64,000 nt of DNA, taken from Rattus norvegicus (lineage: Eukaryota; Chordata; Mammalia; Rodentia; Muridae). Location of the stretch: assembly GCF_036323735.1 (NCBI RefSeq), contig NC_086026.1, forward strand, positions 73,871,039 to 73,935,038. Reading direction: 5' to 3'. Of this stretch, positions 46,891-58,082 are shown one piece after another; position 1 is the stretch's first letter, and each line of letters starts with the position of its first letter. The notes under the pieces are model-generated. The model was not told the DNA's origin and did not search any database. It saw nothing but the letters and a program-made list of their open reading frames with translations. Made by a program: the position numbers and the translations under genes.

Positions 46891-47337
46891 TGGGGATGGG
46901 GCCTGGCACGGGGTAAGTGGTACCCAGATTAGTCTTTATTGTCATAGGCAAACATGGCAAGCATATGTCCCTGGGTGTTGGGGTTCTCGGGACACAGGTA
47001 TGGGTGTGTTCTGGGCGTGATTTGCTGACTGTGTGTACAGTGTCTGCCCGTGGGAACGCTCATGTTGGAGTGCTACCTGCATACCTGTGGGCTTTGAGCC
47101 CACGTTTACTGCTTCTAGATTGCGATGAGAGTCGCCTTCTCCATTGTCCTTTCCCACTCAACTTCTTCCTCCCTTTTGCAAGCCATTGGCACTTCTGAAT
47201 CACCACCAAGGGAGCCAGAATGACTTCCTTTGCTCCTGCCGGAGGGGGCAGAGAAGCCAAAAACCCCACCCATCTCATTCCCAGGATGAAGATAGCCTTG
47301 GTACCAAGGACAGAGGTCCCCTTCCTCCTGGCCAGAC

Positions 47338-47362
47338 CGGAAAACAAAAACAAAAACAAAAA
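47338..47362. repeat. (AAAAC)n short repeat
   Basis: A short run of AAAAC/ACAAAA units. Confidence 0.8.
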
Positions 47363-47439
47363 AACTTTCCCTCTGGCCACCTTTCCCCTATATCCAACTG
47401 GAAAGAGGGGGCTGCCTAGATGTGGCCCCAACTTCAATT

Positions 47440-47668
47440 CAGTCTTAGAGCTGATTTGGTAAAGCACTTCCCGCATAAGCATGAGGACCTAAGTTCAAAT
47501 CCCCAGCACTCTAGTTTAAAAAAAAAAAAAAAAAAAAAACTCGAGTGTGTCCAAGTGTAATTCGAGCCATGAGGAGAATCCGAGGCGGGGTTGCAGGCTA
47601 GCCCATCTAGCTGAATCAGTAAGCTCTGAGTTCAACAAGAGACCCTGTCTCAAAAAGGTGGAGGAGCT
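47440..47668 (+). mobile_element. B3-type SINE with an internal A22 run
   Basis: ATGAGGACCTAAGTTCAAAT and CCCCAGCACTCTAG lead into 22 A residues (47518-47539). B3-like sequence then resumes and ends GAGACCCTGTCTCAAAAAG. Confidence 0.6.
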
Positions 47669-47870
47669 AGTGAGATGGCTCAGCAGATAAAGGTGCTCAT
47701 GGCCAAGCTAGATGGCCTAAGTGCTATCCTCCACAGGTACCCACCTAGCGGAGCAAACATGCCCACAAGTTAACCTTTGACCTCTACCCTTGTGACATCA
47801 TCTTCATACCCACCAACACGTACAAAAATTTAAAATGTAATAAAAAAAAATAAGGTGAAAAACAGTTAGG
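47669..47870 (+). mobile_element. B2/B3-type SINE
   Basis: CTAGTGAGATGGCTCAGCAG and GTGCTATCCTCCACAGGTAC, then a body ending in an A-rich tail (TGTAATAAAAAAAAATAAGG). Confidence 0.7.
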
Positions 47871-47875
47871 GAATG

Positions 47876-47876
<1 letters not shown>

Positions 47877-47926
<50 letters not shown>
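47877..47926. repeat. (GA)n microsatellite
   Basis: About 25 GA units, followed by GCGCGTGCGCATGC. Confidence 0.97.
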
Positions 47927-47931
<5 letters not shown>

Positions 47932-48180
47932 GCGCATGCAGCCTCCTCTTGTTGACATGGCCAGGTGGAGGGACCTGGGCCTTGGTCTGTTTATTCACAA
48001 ACTCCCGTCCACCAAACAAACTGCAGAGGCCTGATAGTAAATCAGTAGCCCCGTGATTTACAGGGTCCTGTTTGTTTGCTCGGCTAAGCTTTTGGCAAGG
48101 TAAACGCAGAAGCTGCAGAAATCTCTTTGAAGCAGCTGCAGGGCTCAAACGCCCTTCAGTCCTCCATAAAGGATTCACAA

Positions 48181-48360
48181 AATTATATGGACTTGATTAG
48201 TATCTCTCTTACATAAAACCACTTCAATGCCTGCTTTGGGCTTGAGAATAAAGTCACTGGTGGAGCCCTTTGTTGCTCTGGCCCACGGGCACCTGGTAAT
48301 TGAAGATTTCCCTTTAAAAGCGTGTCAGATGGAAAGAGCTTCTAATTTACTAAGTGGAGG
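48181..48360. promoter_or_regulatory. Candidate noncoding element
   Basis: Repeat-free block with TTGATTAG, ACCTGGTAATTGAAG and CTTCTAATTTAC homeodomain-like motifs. Support is by composition only. Confidence 0.15.
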
Positions 48361-49599
48361 AGCCTTTGTCAGGGAGGCGAGGGCTTTGTTCTGCCCGTCC
48401 CTTTTAATCTTGTTTTTGCACAATGGACTTCCAGAGAGCACTTCGAGTGGATGGAGGATGGATGAAGATACCGACCGGATGGATGCTGGGGCGCAAGCTA
48501 GGGCAGGACCAGGGCTGTGCAGAGAAAGCAGTGGACCTTGGTTTCTCTCCATCTGCCTCTCCTTCATCTGTTGGCAGCTCTTTCCTATCTGAACTTTCTC
48601 TTCTCTGGACTCCAAAACTATGTGGCAGGTGTAGGCCCTGGGGCAAACTCCATTAATTTTATGGAAGAGCCTCTCCGACCCCACCCCCCCCCCCCCATTT
48701 AGTTCTAATCAGAGCACTGCTCCTCCTTTAAAACCACATTGCATCTGTGCATGGAAGCCCAGAAGCCAGACCTGGGTTCAGGCTACATTCCCTACTGGTT
48801 CCCAGGTTCAAATAAATCTCTTCTGCTCTAAAGCAAATGCTATCTGATGCTTGGCAGGGTGGGTTTGTTCAAAGGGACACCCACAGATGTCATTGAATGC
48901 CATTAGTCATCAGTTCTCCCCTTAGCTGACTTTGGACCCCAAGGACAAGGAGGGCTCTGTATTCTCCCGAGCTGCCCCCCTTCTGTTGGAGGAGGCATGG
49001 TTTCGATCCTGGCCTGTCTGATGAGTAGAACTCTCAATAAGACCTCGGCACACTCCTGATGAACGGATGCAGGGTTCTGTCCCTTTGAGGCTTTGCCTTC
49101 TGCTGTGTAATGTCAAAAGACCAGTTGGTTCGCAGGGTCTGTTACTTGTGATTTGAAAGCGTGGCCTTCGCATGTTGGAGTCGGTGGGCTAAGTTAACAG
49201 GAGAGCCAAGATCACTGGACAGCTGAGAATGGAAAGTATGCTAGCCCTACTCAAGGGGATAATGAAGGGGAAGGAAATAGGTGCAGCGCTCCTTGGAGAA
49301 GCCGTGTAGCACACAGCAGGGTACATAGCCCGGCTCTGTGGCCACAGCATCACGGGCCTCCCCAGGGCCAGTCACTCCTTCCTGCATCTGCAACAGCTGC
49401 TACAGGTCTTCATGGACTCACAAAAATTTGCTCCATTTCAGGGGAAACTTGACTTCTATCTTTGAGGGACAGAGCCCTGGCAGTGACTTTGAAGGACATT
49501 TGTTGCCAGGAAATCTCCATGCTCGTCTCAGGCCTCTCAAAATTACTGCACAGGGCTGGGACGCAACCAGGAGGGTAAAGCGAGAGTCTAGCAAACACA

Positions 49600-49765
49600 G
49601 TCTAGCTTGGCATGAACTGAACACTGTGACTCATGTCTGTAATCAACACTTAGGAGGTGGGGGCAAGATCTGAAACTCAAAATCATCTACAGCAACGTAG
49701 CAAGTTTTGGACTAGCCTGGGCTCTGTGAGACTTTGTCTCAAACAGTGACAGAAAGTATATAGTG
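49600..49765 (+). mobile_element. B1/B4-type SINE, diverged
   Basis: CTCATGTCTGTAATCAACAC, GGACTAGCCTGGGCTCTGTG and AGACTTTGTCTCAAAC follow the B1/B4 order. Confidence 0.65.
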
Positions 49766-50315
49766 ACCCGATAACATCTACACACAAGGTTTGTAAAAGC
49801 TCCTTGGAGGAAGAGCAAATGACCCGTCCCACAGCTCACACTGGAAGGTGCCAAGTACCTCAGTGTCAGTGTCTGAAACGCCAGGAGTGAACTTCAGGTG
49901 TGAAGGGGTGTCCCTCTCCCCTTGCCTCCAGTCCCCTTGTCAGTATCGCTCGTGATCCGGGTGGTACAGTACCACATCATGTCACTTCTTGTTGCCACTG
50001 GGTGGGAGCCTGGGCTGGGAACCCTGCTTGGTAACTGCTCTGTGTCAATCTCCTCAGCTGTGTGAGAAGCTGAGAGTGCTCCCACCTAGCCAGGCTTGCA
50101 AACAAGGGAAAACATTGCTGAGGCTTGTGGGATTCTACACCTGTCCCCCATGAGACTGTGCCCTGTTTGGCGAATGGAATGCCTGTTCGGACGTTGGGAG
50201 ACGTAGGGTTGCAATGGGGGGCAAAGGTCCCTGCTTGATTTCCTAAAGGAACGGCTGGAAAGGATTGCAAAGAAGCATCACCAGGCTCAGTGTCTCAGGG
50301 ATGTTGGGGGCAGAG

Positions 50316-50378
50316 AGCCCATGCTGTGACCAGTGCAGCCCATGCTGTGACCAGTGCAGCCCATGCTGTGACCAGTGA
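50316..50378. repeat. 21-bp tandem repeat, three copies
   Basis: AGCCCATGCTGTGACCAGTG recurs at 50316, 50337 and 50358. Confidence 0.95.
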
Positions 50379-51684
50379 AGCCTGGTCCCAGCTTCAGGGC
50401 CTCGCCAAGGTCTTAGGGTTCAGCCCGCAGGGGTCTTGGAAAGAAACGATCATCCTGATCCCAGAGTGTGGAACTGAGGACCCTATCCATGTGGGAAAGG
50501 TCTGCTCACTCTCCCGGAGGAGGCGTCTGTGAGCCTTGGGCACAGCTGGTCTTGACTGTAACCGCTAATCATTTAATCAGTTAATCAACTCAGAGGATGT
50601 AAGGTGGATGTAAGGCTTTCCTGGCTCCATGTGGGAAGAAAGATGTCTGTTGTTGGTGGCAAGTGGCCTTAAAGGAGTTCTGGGGTGTGTCCGAGGTTCC
50701 GTCTTGGATCCTGTGACGGTGGAAGAAAGCTGAGCAGATATATGTACCTCACCACTGTGCAGACATTGATGGAGCTTTAAAAAGTGGCCTCTGGGGTGCG
50801 GACAGCCACTTGGGGTGCAGCAGCTCAGCTGGAGGTCTTAATTACCTGCTCAGAATGAGAGACGGATCTGAGATGTGCAGAGTTGCGTGTACAAAGTGTT
50901 TTATTTCCCGGGGCGGGTGCAGAGCAAGGAGAGCCATATGGCCCAGTGGTTGAACAGCTGTCTCTGGAGAAGGAGCAATTGGGAGCTCCCACCATCTGGG
51001 CAAATTACAAGACTCTGGATTCTTCCCCATGTGTTGCAGCAGTCAAGTGGGTCTGTGATGGAGAGAGATGGACGTACCCTGTGTGCGCTCACCTGGGCAG
51101 CTGCCCATCCTTCCCTGGGCTGCCTCCTGAGCCTCTCGGAGCTTATCTCTGAGGTCACCTGCAGCAAATGCTCTTCTGGCTTCACCCCACTGCCTCTGCC
51201 CAACAGGGAAGCCTTCTGCTTTCTCTAGAAAACATAAATGTCATTCCTTTAACCCAGCCCCCTCTCGCCTCTTTGGCAGGCTGCAGAGTCTACTTGAAGA
51301 GTGCTTAGTGGTTTGAGGCCGTTATATTTTCTCTGCTCTATGATCCGTGTTAGGTTAAAAGGGCCAGGGCGGCTTTTCCTTCCCATGGAAGATAACTCAA
51401 CCCGGTCAGGCTCCCTGTGGGAGAATTAAAGGTGATGAGGGACTTCTGCTTGGCTGCAACTGTTAATATCCTTCCCCCAAAGCGGCCCTCTTGGCCCCCT
51501 CCTCCCAGCTGGCTGCAGTGACGCATTTATTCCAGTGTGTTCTCATTCCAGTTCTAACTCTCTTTCTTTGGTCTTCGGAGGCCGTGCTGAGCAAGGGTAC
51601 CCACCCAAGGAAGCGAGAGGAAAGTCACACGGAGGGACGTGGTGTGCTACCGTGGGTGGCTTTTTTCATTTCTTAGAGAGGCGC

Positions 51685-51910
51685 CTGGGGTTAGGGACGT
51701 AGCTCTGTTGGTGGAGTGCTTGCCTAGCATGCAGAGTCTTGGGGTTTGTCTCCAGCAACACATAAATCCGGGCATGGTGGCACACGCCGATAACCTCAGC
51801 AGTAGAGATGTGGGGTCAGGAGGTGCAGAAGTTCAAGGTCATCTCTGACTATGTATCGAGTTCAAGGCCAGCTGGGCTAAATACTGTGTTCAGAAAAAGA
51901 TAACAGAGTA
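51685..51910 (+). mobile_element. B4 SINE
   Basis: GGGGTTAGGGACGTAGCTCT, GAGTGCTTGCCTAGCATGCA, CCGGGCATGGTGGCACACGC and GAGTTCAAGGCCAGCTGGGC are the B4 landmarks in order. Confidence 0.9.
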
Positions 51911-52213
51911 AGGAGTTGCCAATCATTTTAGCATCTGCCAGAGAGAGGCTATAAGGAAGTCACACAGCCTGTTCCTATACAGCTTGTCCTAAAATAGGTG
52001 GTGGGTGGATGGGGGAACCATCCATTCAGCCCCAGGAGCAGCAAGACCAATTTTGTCTTTAGTGGGTCCAAGATATAGAGCAGCCATTTTAGCCTCTGAC
52101 CCTTTTGCATTGGTGACAAGGAGGTGTGGCCTCTTAGCAGTAAAGCTGAGATGGCCTGGCTTCCCCACAGCTGCCCTTCACAGACTTTATTCTTCCTTGT
52201 ATGGAGGCCATTT

Positions 52214-52352
52214 GAAAGTTGTCCCTCGGGGTTGGGGATTTAGCTCAGTGGTAGAGCGCTTGCCTAGCAAGCGCAAGGCCCTGGGTTCGGTCCCCAGCTC
52301 CGGAAAAAAAAAAAAAGAAAAAAGAAAAAAAAAAAAAAGAAAGTTGTCCCTC
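52214..52352 (+). mobile_element. Young ID element with perfect target-site duplication
   Basis: The tRNA-derived core starts at 52228 (GGGGTTGGGGATTTAGCTCA). It has a pol III A box around TAGCTCAGTGGTAGAGC and a B box GGGTTCGGTCCCC, and ends in an A-rich tail with two G interruptions. GAAAGTTGTCCCTC occurs at 52214-52227 and 52339-52352. The core is almost unmutated relative to the ID consensus as I know it. ID elements come from the BC1 RNA gene and are abundant in rat. Confidence 0.97.
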
Positions 52353-52426
52353 ATGCCTACCAAAGGGGGGATGGGAAAGGACGCTGAATCAGCTGATGTT
52401 ATTTAGAAGCTCAGGGGACTTGGTTC

Positions 52427-53016
52427 TGTAAGACTCTCAGAGAGAATCTTCCCTCAGGAGGGAGATCCTCAAGCCCAATGACCAGACCGAGTCCACAGGC
52501 TGCAACCTGCAAGAGGATTTTTATTGATCAGGATACACAGGTATCTGTGGGCGTCCCAGTCAATTTGGAAGACTGGCGCGCCTAGCAGAACCAGGGACGG
52601 GTTTTTATAGGGCATTGGGGAGCAGAAGCAGGCTTACAGAAGCAGATGCATGGTTACAGGGATGTGATTGGTGGAGTAAATGAGGCATACGTGTATGTTA
52701 CCTATTTTGGCTATAATCATAACAGTGAGTTAGCAAAAAGTACATGGTGGTCAGGGCTTCCGGGGGGTCAGGGACTTTTTCTTTTTCCTGCCAGGTGGCC
52801 CATGGAGCAGTGCCCATAATTTAGTCTGGTTTCTGCATTTTGTTTTCTTTTATGGTCTGTTTCGTCTAAATGATGGGTCAGCTTGTCCCACAAAGCTTGG
52901 ACACATCTGAACTTTCCCAGGCTTATTTTAGTTCTGAATCTGTGTATCTAAAAACTTACTTTTTACTTCTATAGTTGAGGGCCTTGGGCCCCTCCTTTCT
53001 GGGAGGGGGTCTTTCA
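52427..53016 (-). mobile_element. Solo retroviral LTR, antisense to Megf11
   Basis: The 590-bp segment starts TGTAAGA and ends TCTTTCA (inverted, one mismatch), and GTTC flanks it on both sides (52423-52426, 53017-53020). Read on the - strand it has a TATA box (TATAAAAA; + strand 52602-52608) and, about 80 nt further, AATAAA (+ strand 52520-52525), giving a U3 of about 400 bp and short R and U5. A 4-bp duplication suggests a class I endogenous retrovirus. No internal gag, pol or env sequence is present beside it. The family name is not assigned. Confidence 0.75.
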
Positions 53017-53824
53017 GTTCTATTTTCCAAGATGGCCACCTCTCTCCATGTGTATTTGTAGCTAGATGGGGCCTTCTTCCACACCATTCTATACCTTCAT
53101 CCTCTGTGCAAAGGCTCCTGTATACCAGGAGAGGACTCTTGAGACACAGCTCTTGGGGTGTGGTAGCAGTTCAAGTACCCCAGGCTGAGTTTGTGGGTGG
53201 TGTGAGGCTGTGTGAGGCTGTACGAGGCTGGTGACAGAAGAGAGAATGGCAGAGGACAGCGGGCAGCAGGAAACCACACGTGAAGGGAGAGGTGTGGTCT
53301 TCCGACTCCTGCCAAGTTGTATCAGCAGAACCAAAACCAAAGACAAATGGGGTAGCTGATGTCTCCAGGTCCCACGCATGTGCATCTGGGCAGCAAATCA
53401 GAAGATGTGAGCTGGGTCCTGATCCTTCTCTGCTCCCCAGCTCAAGGAATCCCATGTTCTCAGAGCGAGGCTGGGCTCTGGGTCATTATTTACACTCCTG
53501 AGAGACAAGCTCGGCCACATGGAGGGCTGCAAGTCTAGTTTGATCCGGGCAGAAAATGGCAGTCCTTTGATTTCTGTTCTTGTGCAGAGCAAGACCAATG
53601 GAATCATCACTCCTTGGAGGCTCACTGGGTGGGGGAGGGTCACCCAAAACCAGCCTGGCTTCAGAGGTGACTGTCCAGGCCCAGTTTGGTTCCATTACAT
53701 GAGAGAGATCTCACTGCCTCCTAAGGAGCAAGTGCAGGAAGGTTTTCAGGAGAAACATATTTACTTTGGTCTCAGAACAAGTCTGTGTCTTCCATGTAAT
53801 ATATCTTCAGGTGATCTTTTTCTT

Positions 53825-54172
53825 TGCGTGCGTGCGTGTGTGCGTGCGTGCGTGCGTGTGTGTGTGTGTGTGTGTAAGTGGTGTGTGTATGTCTGTCTGT
53901 CTGGTGTGCATGTGTACGTGTGTGCATGTGTGGAAGCCTGAGGTTGATGTCAGATGTCTTTCTTGACTCCCCTCTACCTTACTTACTGAGTCAGGATCTC
54001 TCACTGAACCTGGAGCCTGTTGATTCTTCTAGTCTAGATAATCAGCTTCCCCCAGAGATTCCTCTCTCTGCCTCTCAAGTATCACAGGCAGGCCACCTGT
54101 TTACTTACGTGTGGGTGCTGGGGTTCTGAACATCTTTCCTCAAACTTGTGTGACAAGCATTCCCAAGCCCCG
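53825..54172 (-). mobile_element. (TG)n plus B3-type composite SINE
   Basis: A TGCG/TG tract (53825-53876), GGATCTCTCACTGAACCTGG, GTGGGTGCTGGGGTTCTGAA and TTGTGTGACAAGCATTCCC are the left-to-right landmarks of the antisense composite. Confidence 0.65.
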
Positions 54173-54234
54173 CCCTTCAGATATTTAAAGAACCCCCTCT
54201 CTTTTCCCTGCCAAAACATTTTCTTTTTCCAGGC

Positions 54235-54400
54235 TAAAATATCATTTATTGACTTAACAATCGATTTTCAAGTACCTCTTGTGCACTAGGCTCTGGGCTA
54301 AGTGCTAGAGAGACAGAAATTCACAAAGCAGGCATGTTCTCTCATCTAGAGAGCTCTGAGCCAGCATGACATCATTCCCAGGCACCCCCTGTCCCTCCCC
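54235..54400 (+). mobile_element. Old mammalian-wide repeat (L2/MIR type)
   Basis: TTTATTGACTTAACAATCG and ACTAGGCTCTGGGCTAAGTG with GAGACAGAAATTCACAAAGC match the usual L2/MIR order. Confidence 0.6.
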
Positions 54401-54439
54401 TTGAATAGAAGAAGGGCTTCAGGTCTAGCTTGATCACAG

Positions 54440-54560
54440 CAGAAATGCCAGCCCCGCTATGAATCCCACACTTCTACTCATGCCTGCATGATGCTGGGGA
54501 AACCACTGAACCTCCTTGGAGATCCTCTGCAGGATGATTGTTGCCTAGTTACCTCTCGGG
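54440..54560 (+). mobile_element. MIR relic, weak
   Basis: GCTGGGGAAACCACTGAACC followed by GATCCTCTGCAGGATGATTG resembles the MIR core. Confidence 0.45.
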
Positions 54561-54724
54561 GTAGTATGTGGGGTCCAGCAGGATTGGATTTTCCCTTTGC
54601 TGCACTACACGTGAGGTGCTGCACTTGATTCTAGGAATAGAAAGCAGGAAAAGTGTCTATTGGCTGGTGTCCTGACTTTCATAATTAACACCCATCATCC
54701 ATTCAGCAAGTATACTTAACAGAT

Positions 54725-54787
54725 AACTCTCTCTCTCTCTCCTTCTCTCTCTCTCCTTCTCTCTCTCTGCGTCTCTCTCTGCCTCTG

Positions 54788-54818
<31 letters not shown>

Positions 54819-54837
54819 TTCTGTCTGTCTGTCTGTT
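54725..54837. repeat. (TC)n/(TCTG)n microsatellite
   Basis: TC runs with CTTC, GCGT and GCCT interruptions end in four TCTG units. Confidence 0.95.
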
Positions 54838-54839
54838 GA

Positions 54840-54915
54840 GGCTCAGGAGAATCAAATTCAAGGCCTTGTATGTGCTAGGCAAGCACTCTACCATAAAGCT
54901 GTACCTAGACTCCAC
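54840..54915 (-). mobile_element. ID-like SINE fragment
   Basis: CAAGGCCTTGTATGTGCTAG and GCAAGCACTCTACCATAAAG are an antisense ID-type head, diverged. Confidence 0.6.
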
Positions 54916-55249
54916 TTGCTCTTATTCTGACAGGATATATTGAGAAACTGCTGCGTCTTGGGTCTAGACCTTATGGATGGATACGCAAAATGCACTTTCT
55001 ACCCCATGAATCTGGCTGCCCATTGAGAGACTTCCAGAAGTGATCACAAATGGTGTTTTTGATTGGTCCCATGCAAGAAAAGGACCTGGCGTTATGCAAG
55101 ACAATCATGGGGTCCCCCTCAGATGGGACTATGAGGGAGTAAGGGAAGGGCTATGAAGCTGGATTCTTAAGAGTTCACCTGGGGAGCAGAACTAAATGAG
55201 AGAAGGTTCTGATGTGGGCAGAGGTTCTGTGTACTAAGAAACTAGAAGA

Positions 55250-55870
55250 TGGGAACTGGGGAGCAGTTGGCAAAGTACTTGCCTCACAAGTACAAGAACC
55301 CAAGTTTGATCCTCAGAACCTGTGGTGGTTTGAATAATAATGGCTCCCACAGGCTCCCATAGTTCCACCAGGAAGTGGAACTGTTTAAGAAGGATTAGGA
55401 GGTGTGACTTTGTTGGCGTATGTCACTGGGCATGGGCTTTGAGGTTACAAAAGCCCATACCAGGCCCAGTATCTCTCTCTCTCTCTGCCTACAAACCAGG
55501 ATGTAGCTCTTAGCTACTGTTCCAGTGTGATGCATTCCACCATACCGATAATGGACTGACCCTCTGAAACTGTAAGCAAATCCCCAGTTAAATGCTTTGA
55601 GTTATCACAGTCATCGTGTTTCTTCTCATAAATAGAACAGTGACTAAGAACACATGTGTAGCCCAGGGTGGCGGTGCACACTTGTAACACCAGTGCTGGG
55701 GAGAAAGAGAGAAGCAGACTGCTGGGGCTCACCTGTCAGTCAACCTAGTTTGGTGAGTTTCAGATCAGTAAAACCCTGTGCTCCCCCTAGAGGACGGAAT
55801 AAGACCTAGCCTTGTCATCTGATAGTGAGTGCAAGTGCAAACTCATGCATACACATGCACACATATGCAC
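55250..55870 (+). mobile_element. B3 SINE split by a later insertion
   Basis: The left half (GGGAGCAGTTGGCAAAGTAC, AGTTTGATCCTCAGAACC) ends at about 55321. The right half resumes at about 55654 (GTAGCCCAGGGTGGCGG, CTGGGGCTCACCTGTCAGTC) and runs to a CA-rich tail. The halves are in B3 order once the insert is removed. Confidence 0.7.
55322..55653. mobile_element. Rodent interspersed repeat inserted inside the B3
   Basis: GGTGGTTTGAATAATAATGG, GAGGTGTGACTTTGTTGGCG and TGAAACTGTAAGCAAATCCC lead to an end near GTGACTAAGAACACA. This is a common rodent repeat; the family name is not assigned. TGTG occurs at both junctions. Confidence 0.65.
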
Positions 55871-56559
55871 ACACATGACACAAATCCCTGGGACCAGTGT
55901 AGGTGGGTTGGATGAGGTGAGGTAGGGCAGTTCCCATGGAGTTTCCACTACAATAGAACCCATGGTCTTGGCATTTGCAGCGGAATCAACAGGCAAGGTC
56001 TGGAAACAGGGGCTATGAACGCTTCACTGATCCAGTCAGTGACAGGAGCTCTGAGACTGCTGGGGCAGAGAACCACCATTTACCTTGGGGATCAGCCCTT
56101 CCCTGTGAGGAATAGTATTCAATGGTAGATAATACTGCTGGTGTCTAACTCCCTCGGAAGATAATGGATCTCTAAGGTAGACTGGCTTCTTCTTCTGAAC
56201 TGGGATTCCTACCTGACTACTCCTAGAGGATCCTGTGAGCTGCGAGTCAAGAGAGAGCAGAGATGAAGTCAGGGAGCTCATGGTTGAGAGGGGCCTTTGC
56301 AGATCCTAGTGTGAGGAAGGATAGCTGATGAGACCCACACTCTTCCCCTCCTCCCTCTGTGATCTTCTCTCCACCTGCTGTGTTCAGCGTAGCCTTTCCC
56401 TACAAGGCATTGCCAGCTGCTGGTTTTTACGCGCGTAGGGAGAAGCACCCACAGCGAGTGACTCATTCTAGGAATTAGCGAATTTCCAAATTCCTAAGTG
56501 GTCAAAACAAAATTTGAGCACTGCCTCCCAAGCCTCCAACAGCACTTTAAGACTCACTG

Positions 56560-56922
56560 TATTTGGTGTGTGTGCGTGCATGCTTATGTGCATGTGTGCA
56601 TGCCTGTTCACATGTGTTGGGCGCACATATGTTTACATATGTATATGGAGCCCCAAAATTCAAGATTGAAGTTGTGTGTCTTTCTTAACTACTCCCCACT
56701 CTTTGCAGGGTCTCTCACTGAACACGGAACTGGCCAATTTCAAGCAGTCTAGCTAGCTAGCTTGTTCTAGGAATGCCCTGTCCCTGCCTCCCAAGTGCTG
56801 CTGGGACTATAGGCAGGTGCAGTGCCTGCCTGTCTTTTATGTGGTTCCTGGGAATCCAAGTTCCAGTGTTCGTGTTTTTACAGCAAGTGACTTATCCACT
56901 GGGCCATCTCCCCAGCCCCCAT
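56560..56922 (-). mobile_element. GT-rich tract plus B3-type composite SINE
   Basis: GTGTGTGTGCGTGCATGC, GGGTCTCTCACTGAACACGG, GGGACTATAGGCAGGTGCAG and CCACTGGGCCATCTCCCCAG are the ordered landmarks. Confidence 0.65.
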
Positions 56923-57814
56923 ACTTGACCATTTCTGTAAAGACACCCTTGTGTGTACCAGTGGCAAGCAATGAGTCACCGCTCTCATTCTGGCTTCTGG
57001 GAAGCCAAGAGTATCCAAGGCCACTCAGGCAGATCACTGAGGAATGTGGAGAAGGGCTCTGGGCAGTGGGTGTCTCCCAGAGTATGAAAGGACGGATCTC
57101 AGGGATGAGGCCTGATCTCTGACTTCCAGGATGCTTGGGCTCCATGGTGAGCCCTGAGATGCACTCAGGGCAGCATACTGCTTCTGTTGCCCTGGAGAAA
57201 TATTCTGTTGAGTGCTTGTAAGAGTGCTCTTGGGGCACAGGGTGGCAGAGGCAACATTATTTATGTGTTTAAAGGGTTGAATTGGGAGTCACCTTTCTTT
57301 TATTGTTTGATCCCCTGGGAGAAAATGAGTCCTGTCTTTTTCAGGCTTTCTGGCTCGCGACAGTGGTGTTCTCCCCTGCCAGATGCTCTCTGAGAGCGAA
57401 GCTTGCAAGGTCAGGCTTCGGTCCTCAGTCATCACAGCTGCCTGCTATGGCTTTGTGTCACCTTCCTCATCAACTAGCCAGCATATGCCTGGCATCCGCT
57501 CTGCATGGTCTGTGGGTCAGAAGGAGCAGCAGACAGGGGTCTTTGTCCTCTGGTGGCAGAATGTTGTCTAGTTGTCAGATGACCCCTCCACCCCAATATG
57601 CGGGTGATGACTGGTGGCAACCTGCTATGAGTGACATCCATGAGGACACTACAGATGTTGTGGGCAGAGAGAGAAGTTGCCAGAGGTGGTGCCCTTGTGA
57701 CTTTGAGACTCAATGTCCTTGTCTGTAAAGTGGGGATAACAGATCTGGTTTGCCTGTTTAAGGGGGCTGGCAACAAAGGAAGAGACAAATATAGGTCTTA
57801 GAAGTCAAAGAGTG

Positions 57815-58082
57815 GGCAAGGGGTGTGGCTCAGGCTGTAGATGCTTACCTACTGCATGGAGCTTGGTTTAGTCCCCATCACTGCACAGGCAGGGCCTGGT
57901 GGCATGGGCTTGTAATCCCAGCACTTGAGGAAAAAGTGGAGGAGTATAAATTCAAGGTCATCCTCAACTTCATAGCAAGTTCAAGATTAGCATGGGGGAT
58001 GGGTGACCCTGTCTCATAAGAGAGGGAGGGAGGGAGCTAGCCTGCACTACATTGTACTCTGTCTCAAACAAACAAACAAATC
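57815..58082 (+). mobile_element. B4 SINE
   Basis: GGCAAGGGGTGTGGCTCAGG, GGCCTGGTGGCATGGGCTTG, TAATCCCAGCACTTGAGG and GTACTCTGTCTCAAACAAAC are present in order, with an extra GAGGGAGGGAGGGAG run inside. Confidence 0.85.

Noticed and set aside
52228..52302. A tRNA-like sequence with pol III A and B boxes.
   Set aside because: It is an ID SINE derived from a tRNA, shown by the A-rich tail and target-site duplication, and not a functional tRNA gene.
57282..57728. A 148-codon open frame on the + strand.
   Set aside because: There is no recognisable domain, and the sequence near its end is MIR-like (TGTAAAGTGGGGATAACAG). It is likely chance.
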